Positions 1 to 8,800 of a DNA stretch of 64,000 nucleotides are shown one piece after another. Numbering within the stretch: the stretch's first letter is position 1; every line of letters starts with the position of its first letter. Location of the stretch: assembly GCF_021462285.1 (NCBI RefSeq), contig NZ_CP082788.1, forward strand, positions 89,829 through 153,828. The letters are read 5' to 3'. The notes under the pieces were generated by a model. It did no database searches, was not told the origin of the DNA, and saw only the letters and a program-made list of their open reading frames with translations. Source of the stretch: Serratia entomophila. GTDB taxonomy: Bacteria; Pseudomonadota; Gammaproteobacteria; Enterobacterales; Enterobacteriaceae. Both the position numbers and the translations under genes were made by a program.

Positions 1-107
1 TGCTGCACGTATCGCACTAATTGCTGAGTCAAAGTATCCTGAATGGTTGTTTTGAGTCTGAATCTTTTACGCGGTTTGATAAGTAAATCAATAAACAACG
101 TTGCCAT
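1..107 (-). CDS. 5' fragment of a second copy of the 291-aa protein gene (partial)
   Basis: The minus strand from 107 reads ATG and then 35 codons (MATLFIDLLIKPRKRF...) before the window edge. This is nearly identical to the first residues of the 291-aa protein encoded at 44695-45570, with a few substitutions (for example FRLKTTIQDTL against FRIKTTTQDDL). The similarity continues upstream of the start codon for about 40 bases, so promoter-proximal DNA was copied too. Whether the rest of the gene lies to the left of the window cannot be seen. Function unknown. Confidence 0.6.
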   Translation of the reverse strand, partial: MATLFIDLLIKPRKRFRLKTTIQDTLTQQLVRYVQ

Positions 108-145
108 AAGTGCCTATCAGTCTGTAAACCATGACTAAACCTCTA
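1..145. repeat. Left copy of a direct repeat shared with 45464-45608
   Basis: Positions 1-145 align without gaps to 45464-45608 in the same orientation. They cover the first codons of the 291-aa gene and its upstream region, with scattered mismatches. Similarity fades near 145, just before IS91-like sequence begins. The left copy may extend beyond the window. Confidence 0.7.
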
Positions 146-260
146 ATGTTACTGAACGTAGCGCCCCTATGGGGCGAGCACGGCAGTGCTGCTGCCTCAA
201 CCTTCTTTAGACCCAGACTCACATCAACGCCGACGCTGGTTGATCGCACCAAGACCCTCA

Positions 261-280
261 CGGTGGTGCATGCACCACCG
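261..280. other. Perfect 20-bp palindrome in the IS91-like 5' end
   Basis: A perfect self-complementary sequence centred on GCATGC lies about 100 bases before the IS91-family transposase start. IS91 elements lack terminal inverted repeats and rely on hairpin-like end signals, so this may be part of an element end, but that role is inferred. Confidence 0.4.
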
Positions 281-378
281 CCGCGTTGACACCCGCATAA
301 AATGAGCACGACTGTGGCGTGAGCCGGCTGGCGCCGATACCCTTTCCCTGCCCGCTGACCCACTGTAGACTTTGCACC

Positions 379-1548
379 ATGTATATTCCGCGCCCCGCAA
401 AGCTGTTGTTCCAGCACGATGATGGCTGGAGCCGCTATCTCGACAAACACGGCGACACCCTCAGCGACTGGACCAAACTCGCCGTCGAACGCATGCTTGC
501 CTGCGGCATGGGCGTTCGCCGTTACTGTTGCGCCTCATCCGACTGTCCCCATGCCCGCTTCTTCTGTCAGAGCTGCAAATCCAAGGCCTGCAGCAGTTGT
601 GGCCTCAAGGCCACCGAGCAGTGGATTGCCGAGCAGCAGCACATCCTGCCCGACTGCGACTGGCAGCACATCACGTTCACCATGCCCCACCTGCTATGGC
701 CGTTCTTCAATAACAACTGGCCCCTGCTCAACGACCTGTTCCGCTGCGCCACCCGCGCCATGCTCCGCTGGGCACGCCGGCAGGGCATCGAGGCCGGCAT
801 TTTTTGCGCGCTCCACACCTAAGGCCGGCAGCTCAATCAACATCCGCATATCCACGTCTCCGTTACCCGCGGCGGTCTTGACGTCAAACACCACGTCTGG
901 CGGCAGCTGTTCTTTAAAAAGAAAGAGGTGGAAGCCATCTGGCGCAATGCCGTCGTTCACCTGCTGCGCATCAATCCTGGCGCCCTGCCGGGTCTCGGCC
1001 ATATCCGCAACGAAGACCCTGCATGCGCAATACCGCCGCCCCTGGAAAGTGAATTTTGCCAAAAAGACCCGCGGCGCCTGGCGCAGCGTGAAATACCTGG
1101 CCCGGTACCTGAAGCGCCCGCCGGTGGCGGCTTCTCAGCTACGCCACTACCGCGGCGGGGCCGTGGTGCATCAGTATTACGATCACCGTACGCAGCAGCA
1201 CAAACGCCAGAAAATCAGCCAGGAGGAGATGCTGCAGCGTTACGTCAGCCATATCCCTGCACGGCATTTTAAAATGGTGCGTTACTATGGTTTTCTGGCC
1301 AACCGCAAACGGGCACGCTGCTGCCGAAGGTTTACGACGCGCTGGAGATGACGGTACGGGAGAAACCGAAACGGCCCGGGTTCGCGGTGCTGATGAAAGG
1401 CTTCCTGGGCACCGATCCGTACCAGTGCATCCTCTGCAAAGGCCGGCTGCGTTTTGCCGCCGGTACCGTAGCGGGCGAGCACGCCACAAAAATGCTCTCT
1501 GACAGGCTACATCGTACGGCAAAAAAACGATGGCTTCAGACCCCGTAG
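379..1548 (+). pseudogene. IS91-family transposase, degenerate
   Basis: The reading starts at ATG 379 (MYIPRPAKLLFQHDD...) and shows the IS91-type N-terminal zinc-binding region: paired cysteines in CCASSDC and CQSCKSKACSSCG, then WQHITFTMPH. A TAA at 820-822 interrupts CALHT-GRQLNQHPHIHVSV, which continues in the same frame. The frame then shifts near 1015-1035 (YRRPWKVNFAKK, VKYLARYLKRPP, MVRYYGFLANR) and again near 1310-1345 (VREKPKRPGFAVLMKGF). One nonsense mutation and two frameshifts make it inactive. IS91 transposases are Y2 (HUH) rolling-circle enzymes, and this copy keeps most of the family sequence. Other frames in this stretch are shadows. Confidence 0.85.
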
Positions 1549-1779
1549 CTGGATAAGTGCGCCTGAAAAGCAGGTTTTGGATTAAAAACACAGCAAAACA
1601 TGAATTTTTAAGCATAATCGCTCGCTAAGCCACGCCATCTGGGAGTGTGCAACTCTACGATCTATGGTTAGGGATCTCAAAAATGGTCGATTCAATCTCC
1701 TAACCATCAAGTCCACAATAGTGTTCGAGTACAGACGGCGGTAATGCCCGGGGCTTCCAGCGATCACACCGGTGTGCGG
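1549..1779. other. Non-coding remnant between IS91 and resolvase remnants
   Basis: No convincing gene. It holds an 8-bp inverted repeat (1665-1672 with 1699-1706) and probably the 3' end of the IS91-like element. The ORFs on both strands resemble no family I recognise. Confidence 0.4.
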
Positions 1780-2092
1780 TATGGGGTTTCTGGAAGGCCC
1801 AGAGTGTGCGATATACAGTGGTGATGGAAATACCATACAGCAGTATTATTGCGGCGATCTGGGCCGCACGCTCCGGACTTTTTGGTGGCAGCCGATCAAC
1901 TCACGTAACCATCAGCATGTTGCCTGGCCGCAAAAAAGCCAGCAGAAGCTGCAGTTCATTTCGTCCATCCCGGCTGCTGCCGCTGGCTTTTTTCGCACGG
2001 ATAATTTCGCAGCAGGCTGCGCGAAGTGTCTGTATTTACAGAGTAAAATCCGGACCGTCGGTTGAAACGCGAACATAACCGTAAAGTGCCAT
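1780..2092 (-). pseudogene. Serine resolvase (Tn3-type TnpR), internally deleted
   Basis: Read from ATG at 2092 on the minus strand, the sequence begins MALYGYVRVSTD, the resolvase N-terminus with the catalytic serine in RVS. It continues with SGSSRDGRNELQLLLAFLRPG and M.VT.VDRL, hallmarks of the catalytic domain. Two in-frame stops (TAA where CAA is expected; TGA where CGA, the Arg of VTRVDRL, is expected) interrupt it. After VDRL the sequence jumps to PPKSPERAAQIAAIILLYGISITTVYRTL, the C-terminal helix-turn-helix, so the central part of the protein is deleted. It is a dead remnant of a transposon resolution module. The long ORFs here in other frames are spurious. Confidence 0.75.
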
Positions 2093-2200
2093 TTTGCTAA
2101 AAATGTCTCGTTAGACTTTAGATGAGGGAAGACATAACATGCAGATGAGACAAAAACAACCCAAATGAGACAGAGAAAATGTCTCACCGGGCTGTATACT
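2093..2200. promoter_or_regulatory. res-like site upstream of the resolvase remnant
   Basis: Immediately upstream of the resolvase start are several copies of a TGTCTC / GAGACA motif in both orientations (near 2103, 2144, 2167 and 2190). One pair forms an inverted repeat around a short AT core. This arrangement is expected of the multi-subsite resolution site beside a tnpR gene. The functional role is inferred, and the partner resolvase is dead. Confidence 0.5.
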
Positions 2201-2226
2201 TTGGGTAAGGCAGGAAATCGTTACGA

Positions 2227-5148
2227 TTAGTACATGACTCGTCGTTTATCAAGAAGTTCAGCATGCCGAGGAGTTGCGACTATTCCTTTCCCTCTGTCCA
2301 TAAAATCTTGGGACCAGTGTTCAGGAAGAGGTGTATTTGTAGATTTATAGAAATTAAACAGTTCTTCACTGTTGTCAAAAACAGTCCATTCCCCCTGATG
2401 TACCATCGCTACCGGGAACGGCCCCGGGCTAGCTACCACCCCCAGATAACCATTATCATTAACGACTTTATCGTGCTCATGTTCCCACATATAGGGAACA
2501 AAGTTCACCTGTGGTCCATGGCGAATAACATTCATCGCTGTATACTCAAAGGGTCTGGAAGGATCGACCTCCGCAACACCTTTATTAATTAGATCTTTTA
2601 CTCCTCTTTCCTCACTACTTTCCGCTGTAGGCACATGCCCTTTCCCATCAGAGAATTTAATAATATCGTGCATGTCATAATCCCCGGTGTAGGGCGTGAT
2701 GATTTTAAATTTTATCCATGCATTAACAATTTCATTGGCAGAAGTATTCTGCAGGCTGACAGGATAAACCAAATCCTCACCACCCGGTCTGTTGTGCGCA
2801 TAAATTCCACGTACACCTGATGCATCCCACTGTCCTACTCGGCCAACGAGACCGCTACGTTTTGCCAGTCCAAGAATTGACTCAGCTTTATCACCATAGA
2901 TAGCCTTCAGGGAACCGGGTTTAATGGTTTTCTCTAGAATATTATGGCCTTTTGCTGCTGCACCTTCACCCAGCGCTGAAATAGTATAAATGCCAGCTTC
3001 CCTTACGCTCATTGAAATCTTTCTCTCTACAGAAATTCTTTCAAAAACAGGCATGTGTAACGGATGAACAAATGCTTCCCCCACTAATCGTCTGGCCTCC
3101 TGACCAGTACTGATCCGCCCGTTGCTGTCAAACAGCGTGACGGGATTATTCCGCACCATGCGGAACAGGTTCAGCCCGTCCACCGTGCCTGCCGGGTCCG
3201 TGGAGAGCCAGCGCCCTGCCCATGGCTGGTAATACCGATAACCGTAATAATCCAGCCCCGTCGCGTCACGCTCCTTGCCTGAGTATCGGATAGTTTTGTA
3301 GTCAGCCTCAACCTCACTTCGCGCCGTCAGAACAGCCGTTCCGCCATACGGGTAGAACTCCTCCTCACTGATAAGGTAACCCTCTCTGTCCAGCTCCAGC
3401 TGGCTGCTGCCCACCAGGTTATCGTAACTGTAACGCACCGAGTCCTCATCGAGGTCATCCGGCTTGCCGATCTCCCAGTGCAATACGCGCACTTGTGCCC
3501 GCCCAGCCTCGCCCACCGTAATAACCTGCAGGCTTTCTTTTTCCGTCACGCCATTTGCCATGATACGTAACTCCAGCCCCGGCAGGTACACTACCCGCTG
3601 TGTCTGAACGTTGTTGCCAGTTTGCCGCGTGCCGGTTTTGATAATACGCTGACTGCCCGCATCATACCGATAGCTTTCGCTGTCGTCCGCCCCCCCATCA
3701 CGCACCACCGGTGTCACCTTTTGCAGTTCTCCACGTGGCGTCCACACCAGTGCTTGCCCCGGCTGCAGGTGCTTCTGGTGACCTCCTGCACTGAACAGCA
3801 TATCAACATCTGACGGCACTTCCGCCAACGTGCTCAGTACCGCCCTATTGCTGCGGTCACTAACCGTGATGTCTGTCGTATAATTATTGTTCGTGGCAGG
3901 GGCACTGTGGCGCATCTGCGTCAGGTTGCCACCACGGTCATAACGGTAGGTGCGCGTGTAATTGGTGTAGGCAGAGCTGTCTGTAGGAAGGGGGGCTGTA
4001 GCGGATGGTAAGTCGTTGCCCTGCTGGCCGGCATTGGCCATCTCACGCCCTGTGGCGCTGACCAGCTGGTACAGGCTGTCGTAGATGTACGTATTCTCCG
4101 GTACCACTTTCTGGTTACGCCAGAAGCGGGTCTCTTCCGCATCGTTATTGACGCTGAGTACGTTGCCTACCGGGTCATACGTATAGCGCAGGTCCTGCAG
4201 CACTTTTGCTCCGGCAACGTGCCCAGACGGACGTTCCGTTTTAATCCCCGTCAGGCGCTGTGTTTCCGGCTCGTAAATATACGAGGTTACCACGCCGTTG
4301 CCGTGTTCTTCACGCAACTTTTTCCCGGCGGCCGAGTACGTCAGGGAGGCCACGATGACCTGCTCCGTGCCGTCCTTCAGCGTCAACCAACTGCCCGATA
4401 GCAGCCCAGCCACATCATATGCCACACGCTGCAGATTACCTTTTGCATCGGTGATGCTCAGGACGGCGCCGGTCGCATCAGCGTGGGTCTGGGTGAAGAA
4501 CGTCTCCCCATCCAGCAGGTCATTCCAGGCCGAGGCATCCTCACCCATCCAGTTGGCCCCCGCCGCGTCGGGCAGCAACTGCCGCGTGACGGCGAGCGGC
4601 ACGCCGCTCAGGGCGATGCTGTCCGTCTGCACCAGTCCGGCGGTATCGTAATGACTGACACACTGGCCAGCCAGATTGAGAATCTTCTCGGCATCCGTAT
4701 TGCCAGCGTACACGAAGCGTTCCGTAATTTGGGCGGCTTCACCGGTAACCTGCTCGGTGATGCTCAGCGGGCGGCCCGGCAGGGTATCGTCTTCATATTG
4801 CCAGGTGCGGGTGACCGCGTCTTCCGTCCCAGCCCCGGTGACGGCCAGAAACGCCCGCCCGGCGGCATCGCTCAGTTCCAGCGACGTACCGGCATCGGCG
4901 CTGACGCTCTGCAGTACTGTCCCGGTCAGGCTATTCAGGTACGTGAAATTTGTCAGACCGGCCGCGTGTAACCGCGGGTCGGCGCTTTGTGACAAGCTGC
5001 CGCGCTCATCGTGCTGATGGCAGGTGATACGCTCGTCCGTCTCCTCCGGTGTATCCGGATGGCGGTAGTACTGCAGCTCCCGCACCAACAGGCCGCGGTT
5101 GTCGAGCACCGCGACCGACGGGGTGCTACTGAACAAGGATGTGCTCAT
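2227..5148 (-). CDS. sepC: Toxin complex TcC subunit SepC with nucleotidyl-cyclase-like C-terminus
   Basis: TcC/Rhs-type component of the insecticidal ABC toxin. The start is ATG 5148 (MSTSLFSSTPSVAVLDNRG) with AGGAG just upstream, giving 973 aa; an in-frame start 13 codons earlier lacks a ribosome site. Residues 1-678 form the Rhs/YD-repeat shell, ending in the family core GKERDATGLDYYGYRYY, RWLSTDPAG, DGLNLFRMVRNNP and LFDSNGR. That core acts as an aspartyl autoprotease that frees the C-terminal effector inside the TcB-TcC cocoon. Residues 679-973 are the variable effector. They show AAKGHNILEK (K733, K740), TGDYDMHDI (D823, D825) and RHGPQVNFVP (H877), matching in order the ATP-binding lysines, metal-binding aspartates and His of ExoY/CyaA/edema-factor cyclases. 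The cyclase call is by motif only. It is the last gene of the Tc-lysis operon. Confidence 0.9.
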   Translation of the reverse strand: MSTSLFSSTPSVAVLDNRGLLVRELQYYRHPDTPEETDERITCHQHDERGSLSQSADPRLHAAGLTNFTYLNSLTGTVLQSVSADAGTSLELSDAAGRAFLAVTGAGTEDAVTRTWQYEDDTLPGRPLSITEQVTGEAAQITERFVYAGNTDAEKILNLAGQCVSHYDTAGLVQTDSIALSGVPLAVTRQLLPDAAGANWMGEDASAWNDLLDGETFFTQTHADATGAVLSITDAKGNLQRVAYDVAGLLSGSWLTLKDGTEQVIVASLTYSAAGKKLREEHGNGVVTSYIYEPETQRLTGIKTERPSGHVAGAKVLQDLRYTYDPVGNVLSVNNDAEETRFWRNQKVVPENTYIYDSLYQLVSATGREMANAGQQGNDLPSATAPLPTDSSAYTNYTRTYRYDRGGNLTQMRHSAPATNNNYTTDITVSDRSNRAVLSTLAEVPSDVDMLFSAGGHQKHLQPGQALVWTPRGELQKVTPVVRDGGADDSESYRYDAGSQRIIKTGTRQTGNNVQTQRVVYLPGLELRIMANGVTEKESLQVITVGEAGRAQVRVLHWEIGKPDDLDEDSVRYSYDNLVGSSQLELDREGYLISEEEFYPYGGTAVLTARSEVEADYKTIRYSGKERDATGLDYYGYRYYQPWAGRWLSTDPAGTVDGLNLFRMVRNNPVTLFDSNGRISTGQEARRLVGEAFVHPLHMPVFERISVERKISMSVREAGIYTISALGEGAAAKGHNILEKTIKPGSLKAIYGDKAESILGLAKRSGLVGRVGQWDASGVRGIYAHNRPGGEDLVYPVSLQNTSANEIVNAWIKFKIITPYTGDYDMHDIIKFSDGKGHVPTAESSEERGVKDLINKGVAEVDPSRPFEYTAMNVIRHGPQVNFVPYMWEHEHDKVVNDNGYLGVVASPGPFPVAMVHQGEWTVFDNSEELFNFYKSTNTPLPEHWSQDFMDRGKGIVATPRHAELLDKRRVMY

Positions 5149-5210
5149 GTGATCTCCTGTTAATATTAATCGCGAAAACACCGTCACTTTTCCTTAACGG
5201 CTAAATCGCC

Positions 5211-5789
5211 TTATTTTTCTGCTTCGTGCGTAGCCGCCTGATAGGCGCGCCCGCAGGCCTGCCATTTCACTCTGGTCCTGTCAGCATACGCTGCCAGCTC
5301 TCCCGCTCTCTGGTCAGCGCGGCGGAACAGTTCGGCAAACAAAACGCCGGGTTGGCCTCCGAGGTCGTCTGTACCGATAGCGGTAGCTGCGGAAAGGCGG
5401 CGGGTTTCACGACTGGCAAGTTGCCGCTGGAGGGTGGTAACGGTGTGCTGCAGGCGCTGACCAGTGCGCTGAGCATCAGCGGCAGCGTCACGCGCAGCAG
5501 CCAGTTCTTCTTCAGCATGTATAGCCACCTTGTTCATGTCAGTCTGTCGTTGCTGCTCCCACTTTCTTTCCCGGGTTTCTGCTGCCAGGAGGGCCAACGC
5601 ATCGGCCCTTTCCTGTTCGGCCTGGCGTTGTTGCCATTGAGTATCTGCCGCGTGGTAACCGACGGTGTAACGCCAATGGGAAAGCCCCCAAACCATAACA
5701 CCTGTCAGCACAACCGCCGCAACCTGATAGTGTATTTTCATCTTTGTCTCCATCAGGGCAGCGCCTGTCAGGGGCGACGGACTCATCAC
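5211..5789 (-). CDS. Rz-like inner-membrane spanin
   Basis: 192-aa protein with one N-terminal transmembrane helix (about residues 20-40, VAAVVLTGVMVWGL) followed by a long Glu/Arg/Gln-rich coiled-coil region. This is the layout of a phage i-spanin (Rz), which joins the inner to the outer membrane and disrupts the latter at lysis. A second gene (5267-5518) is embedded in another frame, as in lambdoid Rz/Rz1. The start is ambiguous: ATG 5789 has a strong AAGGAGG upstream, while ATG 5741 (MKIHYQV) has GGAG at good spacing. It sits 20 bases after sepB and 62 before sepC, an unusual place for a lysis gene. Confidence 0.75.
   Translation of the reverse strand: MMSPSPLTGAALMETKMKIHYQVAAVVLTGVMVWGLSHWRYTVGYHAADTQWQQRQAEQERADALALLAAETRERKWEQQRQTDMNKVAIHAEEELAAARDAAADAQRTGQRLQHTVTTLQRQLASRETRRLSAATAIGTDDLGGQPGVLFAELFRRADQRAGELAAYADRTRVKWQACGRAYQAATHEAEK
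5267..5518 (-). CDS. Rz1-like outer-membrane spanin lipoprotein (embedded)
   Basis: 83-aa protein nested entirely within the Rz-like gene in a different frame. The N-terminus MLKKNWLLRVTLPLMLSALVSAC is a lipoprotein signal peptide with the lipobox SALVSAC. The mature part starts STPLPPSSGNLPVV and is proline-rich, as is usual for Rz1. With the overlapping Rz it should form the spanin complex. Embedded Rz1 genes are a hallmark of phage lysis cassettes, and the overlap supports both calls. Confidence 0.75.
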   Translation of the reverse strand: MLKKNWLLRVTLPLMLSALVSACSTPLPPSSGNLPVVKPAAFPQLPLSVQTTSEANPAFCLPNCSAALTRERESWQRMLTGPE

Positions 5790-5809
5790 CGTCCCCCCCT
5801 CCTTCCCAG

Positions 5810-8800
5810 TCAGGATGCGTCGTTTAGCCCAACGGTATCATTCTCGTCTTCACTGACCACAAACCACGGGGTATACAGCACCTGTCGCCGTTCACCTTTT
5901 GCCGTAATAACCTGCCATTCCCGTGCCGTCGGATCGTAAAAGTGCGTGTCGGCATACAGGTCCTGGCGGGCACTGTCATCACTGACATATTGCCAACTGT
6001 CCAGAAAATACGGCTGATAAACCCGAACAGGCAGACCTTTATTGTCATACTCCGCCCTCCCGGTGACCGCCCAGCGGAAATTCGTTGCTACAGTGACCGG
6101 CAATCCGTCACTGGCCGTCACCAGTTTGCCGTCGCGTCCTCGTTGCCAGGCGTTGCCCTCGGCCTGCCGGGTTGCCGATTGCAACTCACGCCCAAAACCG
6201 TCACTGAATGTCACCTGTTGGCGGACCTGCTGTCCGGTATCACTGTCATAGCGATCGGTAGCCAGCACGACCACGTGCGGGGGCATTTTCTCATTGTCGT
6301 CATCTCCCCAACTGTCCGTGACATACACCAGACACTGTGCTACTGGTAGGGGCGCCGTCAACGCCAGAGCGGCTGCTGCGCCGTCCGGAACGGACAACGT
6401 GGCATCACTGTAACCGGTGGCAATACCATTCTCCGTGCCCCAGAATCGCAGGGTGGTCACCCGGCCCAGAGCATCCAGAGTGACGGACTGCAGATTATCA
6501 TTGGGGTCCGTCACCCGGACGGGCGTCAGGAAGCGCCAGTCATAGTCGGCTGTGGTGACAATCCCTGCGGCATCCTGCCACTGCGTGATGACGCAGTCGT
6601 ACGCGTCACGCGTCACGGTAACTGGGCCGGTCAACATACTGTCCCGAAAGGATAGCGGTAGCCAGAAATGCTCTGCGCCGGCATAGGTAACATATCCCTG
6701 ACACTGGGTCCACAATGCCTGTTCTGCTTCCCTGCCTCGAGGGAAAAGGTATCCGGATTGCCGGTAACCGGCTTGCTCGAGATGTTCATCCACAATGTAG
6801 GCAGCCAGTGAACTGACCATACCCTCATCCAGCACGGCCGTTTCGATAAAAGCTACCTTGGGGGGGAGTGGCGGAGCAGCGACGGTGGCAACGTCTTGTG
6901 AATCCAGATACCAGACTTGCTGCTGACCCGCCAGCGTACCGACCTGACTATCCGAGACCAGGCTTTCGGGCGCCAACAGGTGTTCCAGCGTCAGACCCCC
7001 TTCCGGCACGTTGTCCGCAGAGTACGTGAATACATCGTCCCGCGACGCCTCCGCCAACCCCAACAACCAATGCCCCTCAGACAGTGAAACAAGGTGATGT
7101 GCACTGCTCTGTTGCAACCCCAGGCGTAATATCTGCTGCTGCTCGTCATAACTGTTGGCGAACAGCGTCGCCGGTAAGGACGCCGGATATGGATTGTCCG
7201 CCGACGGAGGGCGTCGTGGATAATTGACACTGACCTGACGCAGTGGGAAACCGTATTCATCACTGAGGAGTACCGCCTGCTGTTGGCATTGAGGATCATT
7301 GTGGTACCGTTCATAAACTGACGTACGGCTTTCCGCGCCCATCGGCCACACCACCGGGTAGTCTCCATTCGCTTCAACTAGCCGTACCTGCGGGCGAGAC
7401 TCAGTGACGCTGTAAGGGATATCGGCCTGGCTGCTGCCATCGGCACCGTATAACTCACTGCGCAGCAGGATGCCTTTCAGGGCTCGCTGCAACCAGAATG
7501 TCTTGCTGTCGTCCGGAGTATATGTCTGCTCATCCTCTCCTGAACCGACAGTGAAACGGGTCGCGAAATCGGCAAAAGCGGCGGCATCGTTTTGCCAATA
7601 CGTCTCCGGCAGACGCTCGTCTACTGCCGGTACCCCGGTGGCATACCAGTTCCGGCTCACAGAAGGCATACTCAGTTCCGTCGCCGTACCCTGGCTTGCC
7701 AAGGTATCGGTATCCCTGATCTCAACAAAACCAAACCCCCGAAACTCGCGTTCCTGCCCGTCCCAGACGCCGTGGCGATAAAGCACGTCGCTGACCAGAC
7801 GGTTACCGGTGATCTCATCCTGCACCACCGAACGCCACAGGGTATGCAATGTAAATGGCAGGTAGCAGGCAGGGGAACTGCCTGCCGCCAGTGCCTCGGC
7901 TTTCTCATCCAGCCAGAACTGCACCGAACTGCGATAGTGCAGTGCATGCCGGGCCCCCATATTGTTGTTCATGCCATTCAACAACCAGGGTTTGTCTGCC
8001 GATAAATGGCACACCCAGTGATGAGGCGCGACATGGGGGACCGTCAGTAACAGGCTAGGCACCCCCAGCCCCTGGATATCCGCCACTTGCAGACTGCAGG
8101 TGCGATCATAGCGCACACCTTTCGGCAAGAGCAGCGTATGCGGCTCGGCGAAATAATTACCACTCTGGTTGAAATAAATGACTAACCGGTCACTCATCGC
8201 ATAAATCAGGTCCGTGGTACCGGAACCGTCGGTATCGGCCAGCAATATCTGGTCAGGGTTAAACGTAGTCACTGACTGGCTAAAACCGGGAATATTCACC
8301 GGCTGACCGAAACGACCGTGCCCCAGGTTTGGCCAGTAACGTACTCCATTAGCACGCACCTCCGTCAAATGCTGCTGTCCACTGCCAGCCATATCACTGA
8401 ACGCCACGAGGGTACGTGGGTCAACCCCCGGGACCGGCAGAGTGAGTCTTTCCGTTTGCTGCACGGTCTCCCCTTTATTCCAACCATCGTTTTTGCCGGA
8501 ATAGAGGCGAACACTGCGCGGCCCGATAAGCACCATGTCCGTTAACCCAGCCCCCAGGATATCGGCGAGCACTGCTTTTGGATGCGCATATTCTACGGGC
8601 AAGGCTGACAGGGGGGTGAAATGCAACCAGTCGCGGCCGGGGGTGCGATCATACATCCCCGCCACACCGGGGGCGGTAACGACCCACTCCAGCCGACCAT
8701 CCCCATTAAGATCCGCCAGGATGCCGCTGTTATGCAAAGCGGGCATTGTCGGCAGGGCCGCAGCCGCCCCCCAGGTCACAGCATCCGGATCATCCCCCGA

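Noticed and set aside
88..450. Minus-strand ORF of 120 aa
   Set aside because: Overlaps the duplicated gene start and the IS91 region, shows no domain, and is out of frame with the real fragment ending at 107.
419..1351. Plus-strand ORF of 310 aa
   Set aside because: Only its last third is the frameshifted IS91 transposase; the first part is a Pro/Ala/Ser-rich shadow of the true frame.
1912..2187. Minus-strand ORF of 91 aa
   Set aside because: It is an out-of-frame reading of the resolvase remnant and its res-like region.
5226..5939. Plus-strand ORF of 237 aa
   Set aside because: Antisense to Rz/Rz1 and the sepB end; Ser-rich without recognisable domain.
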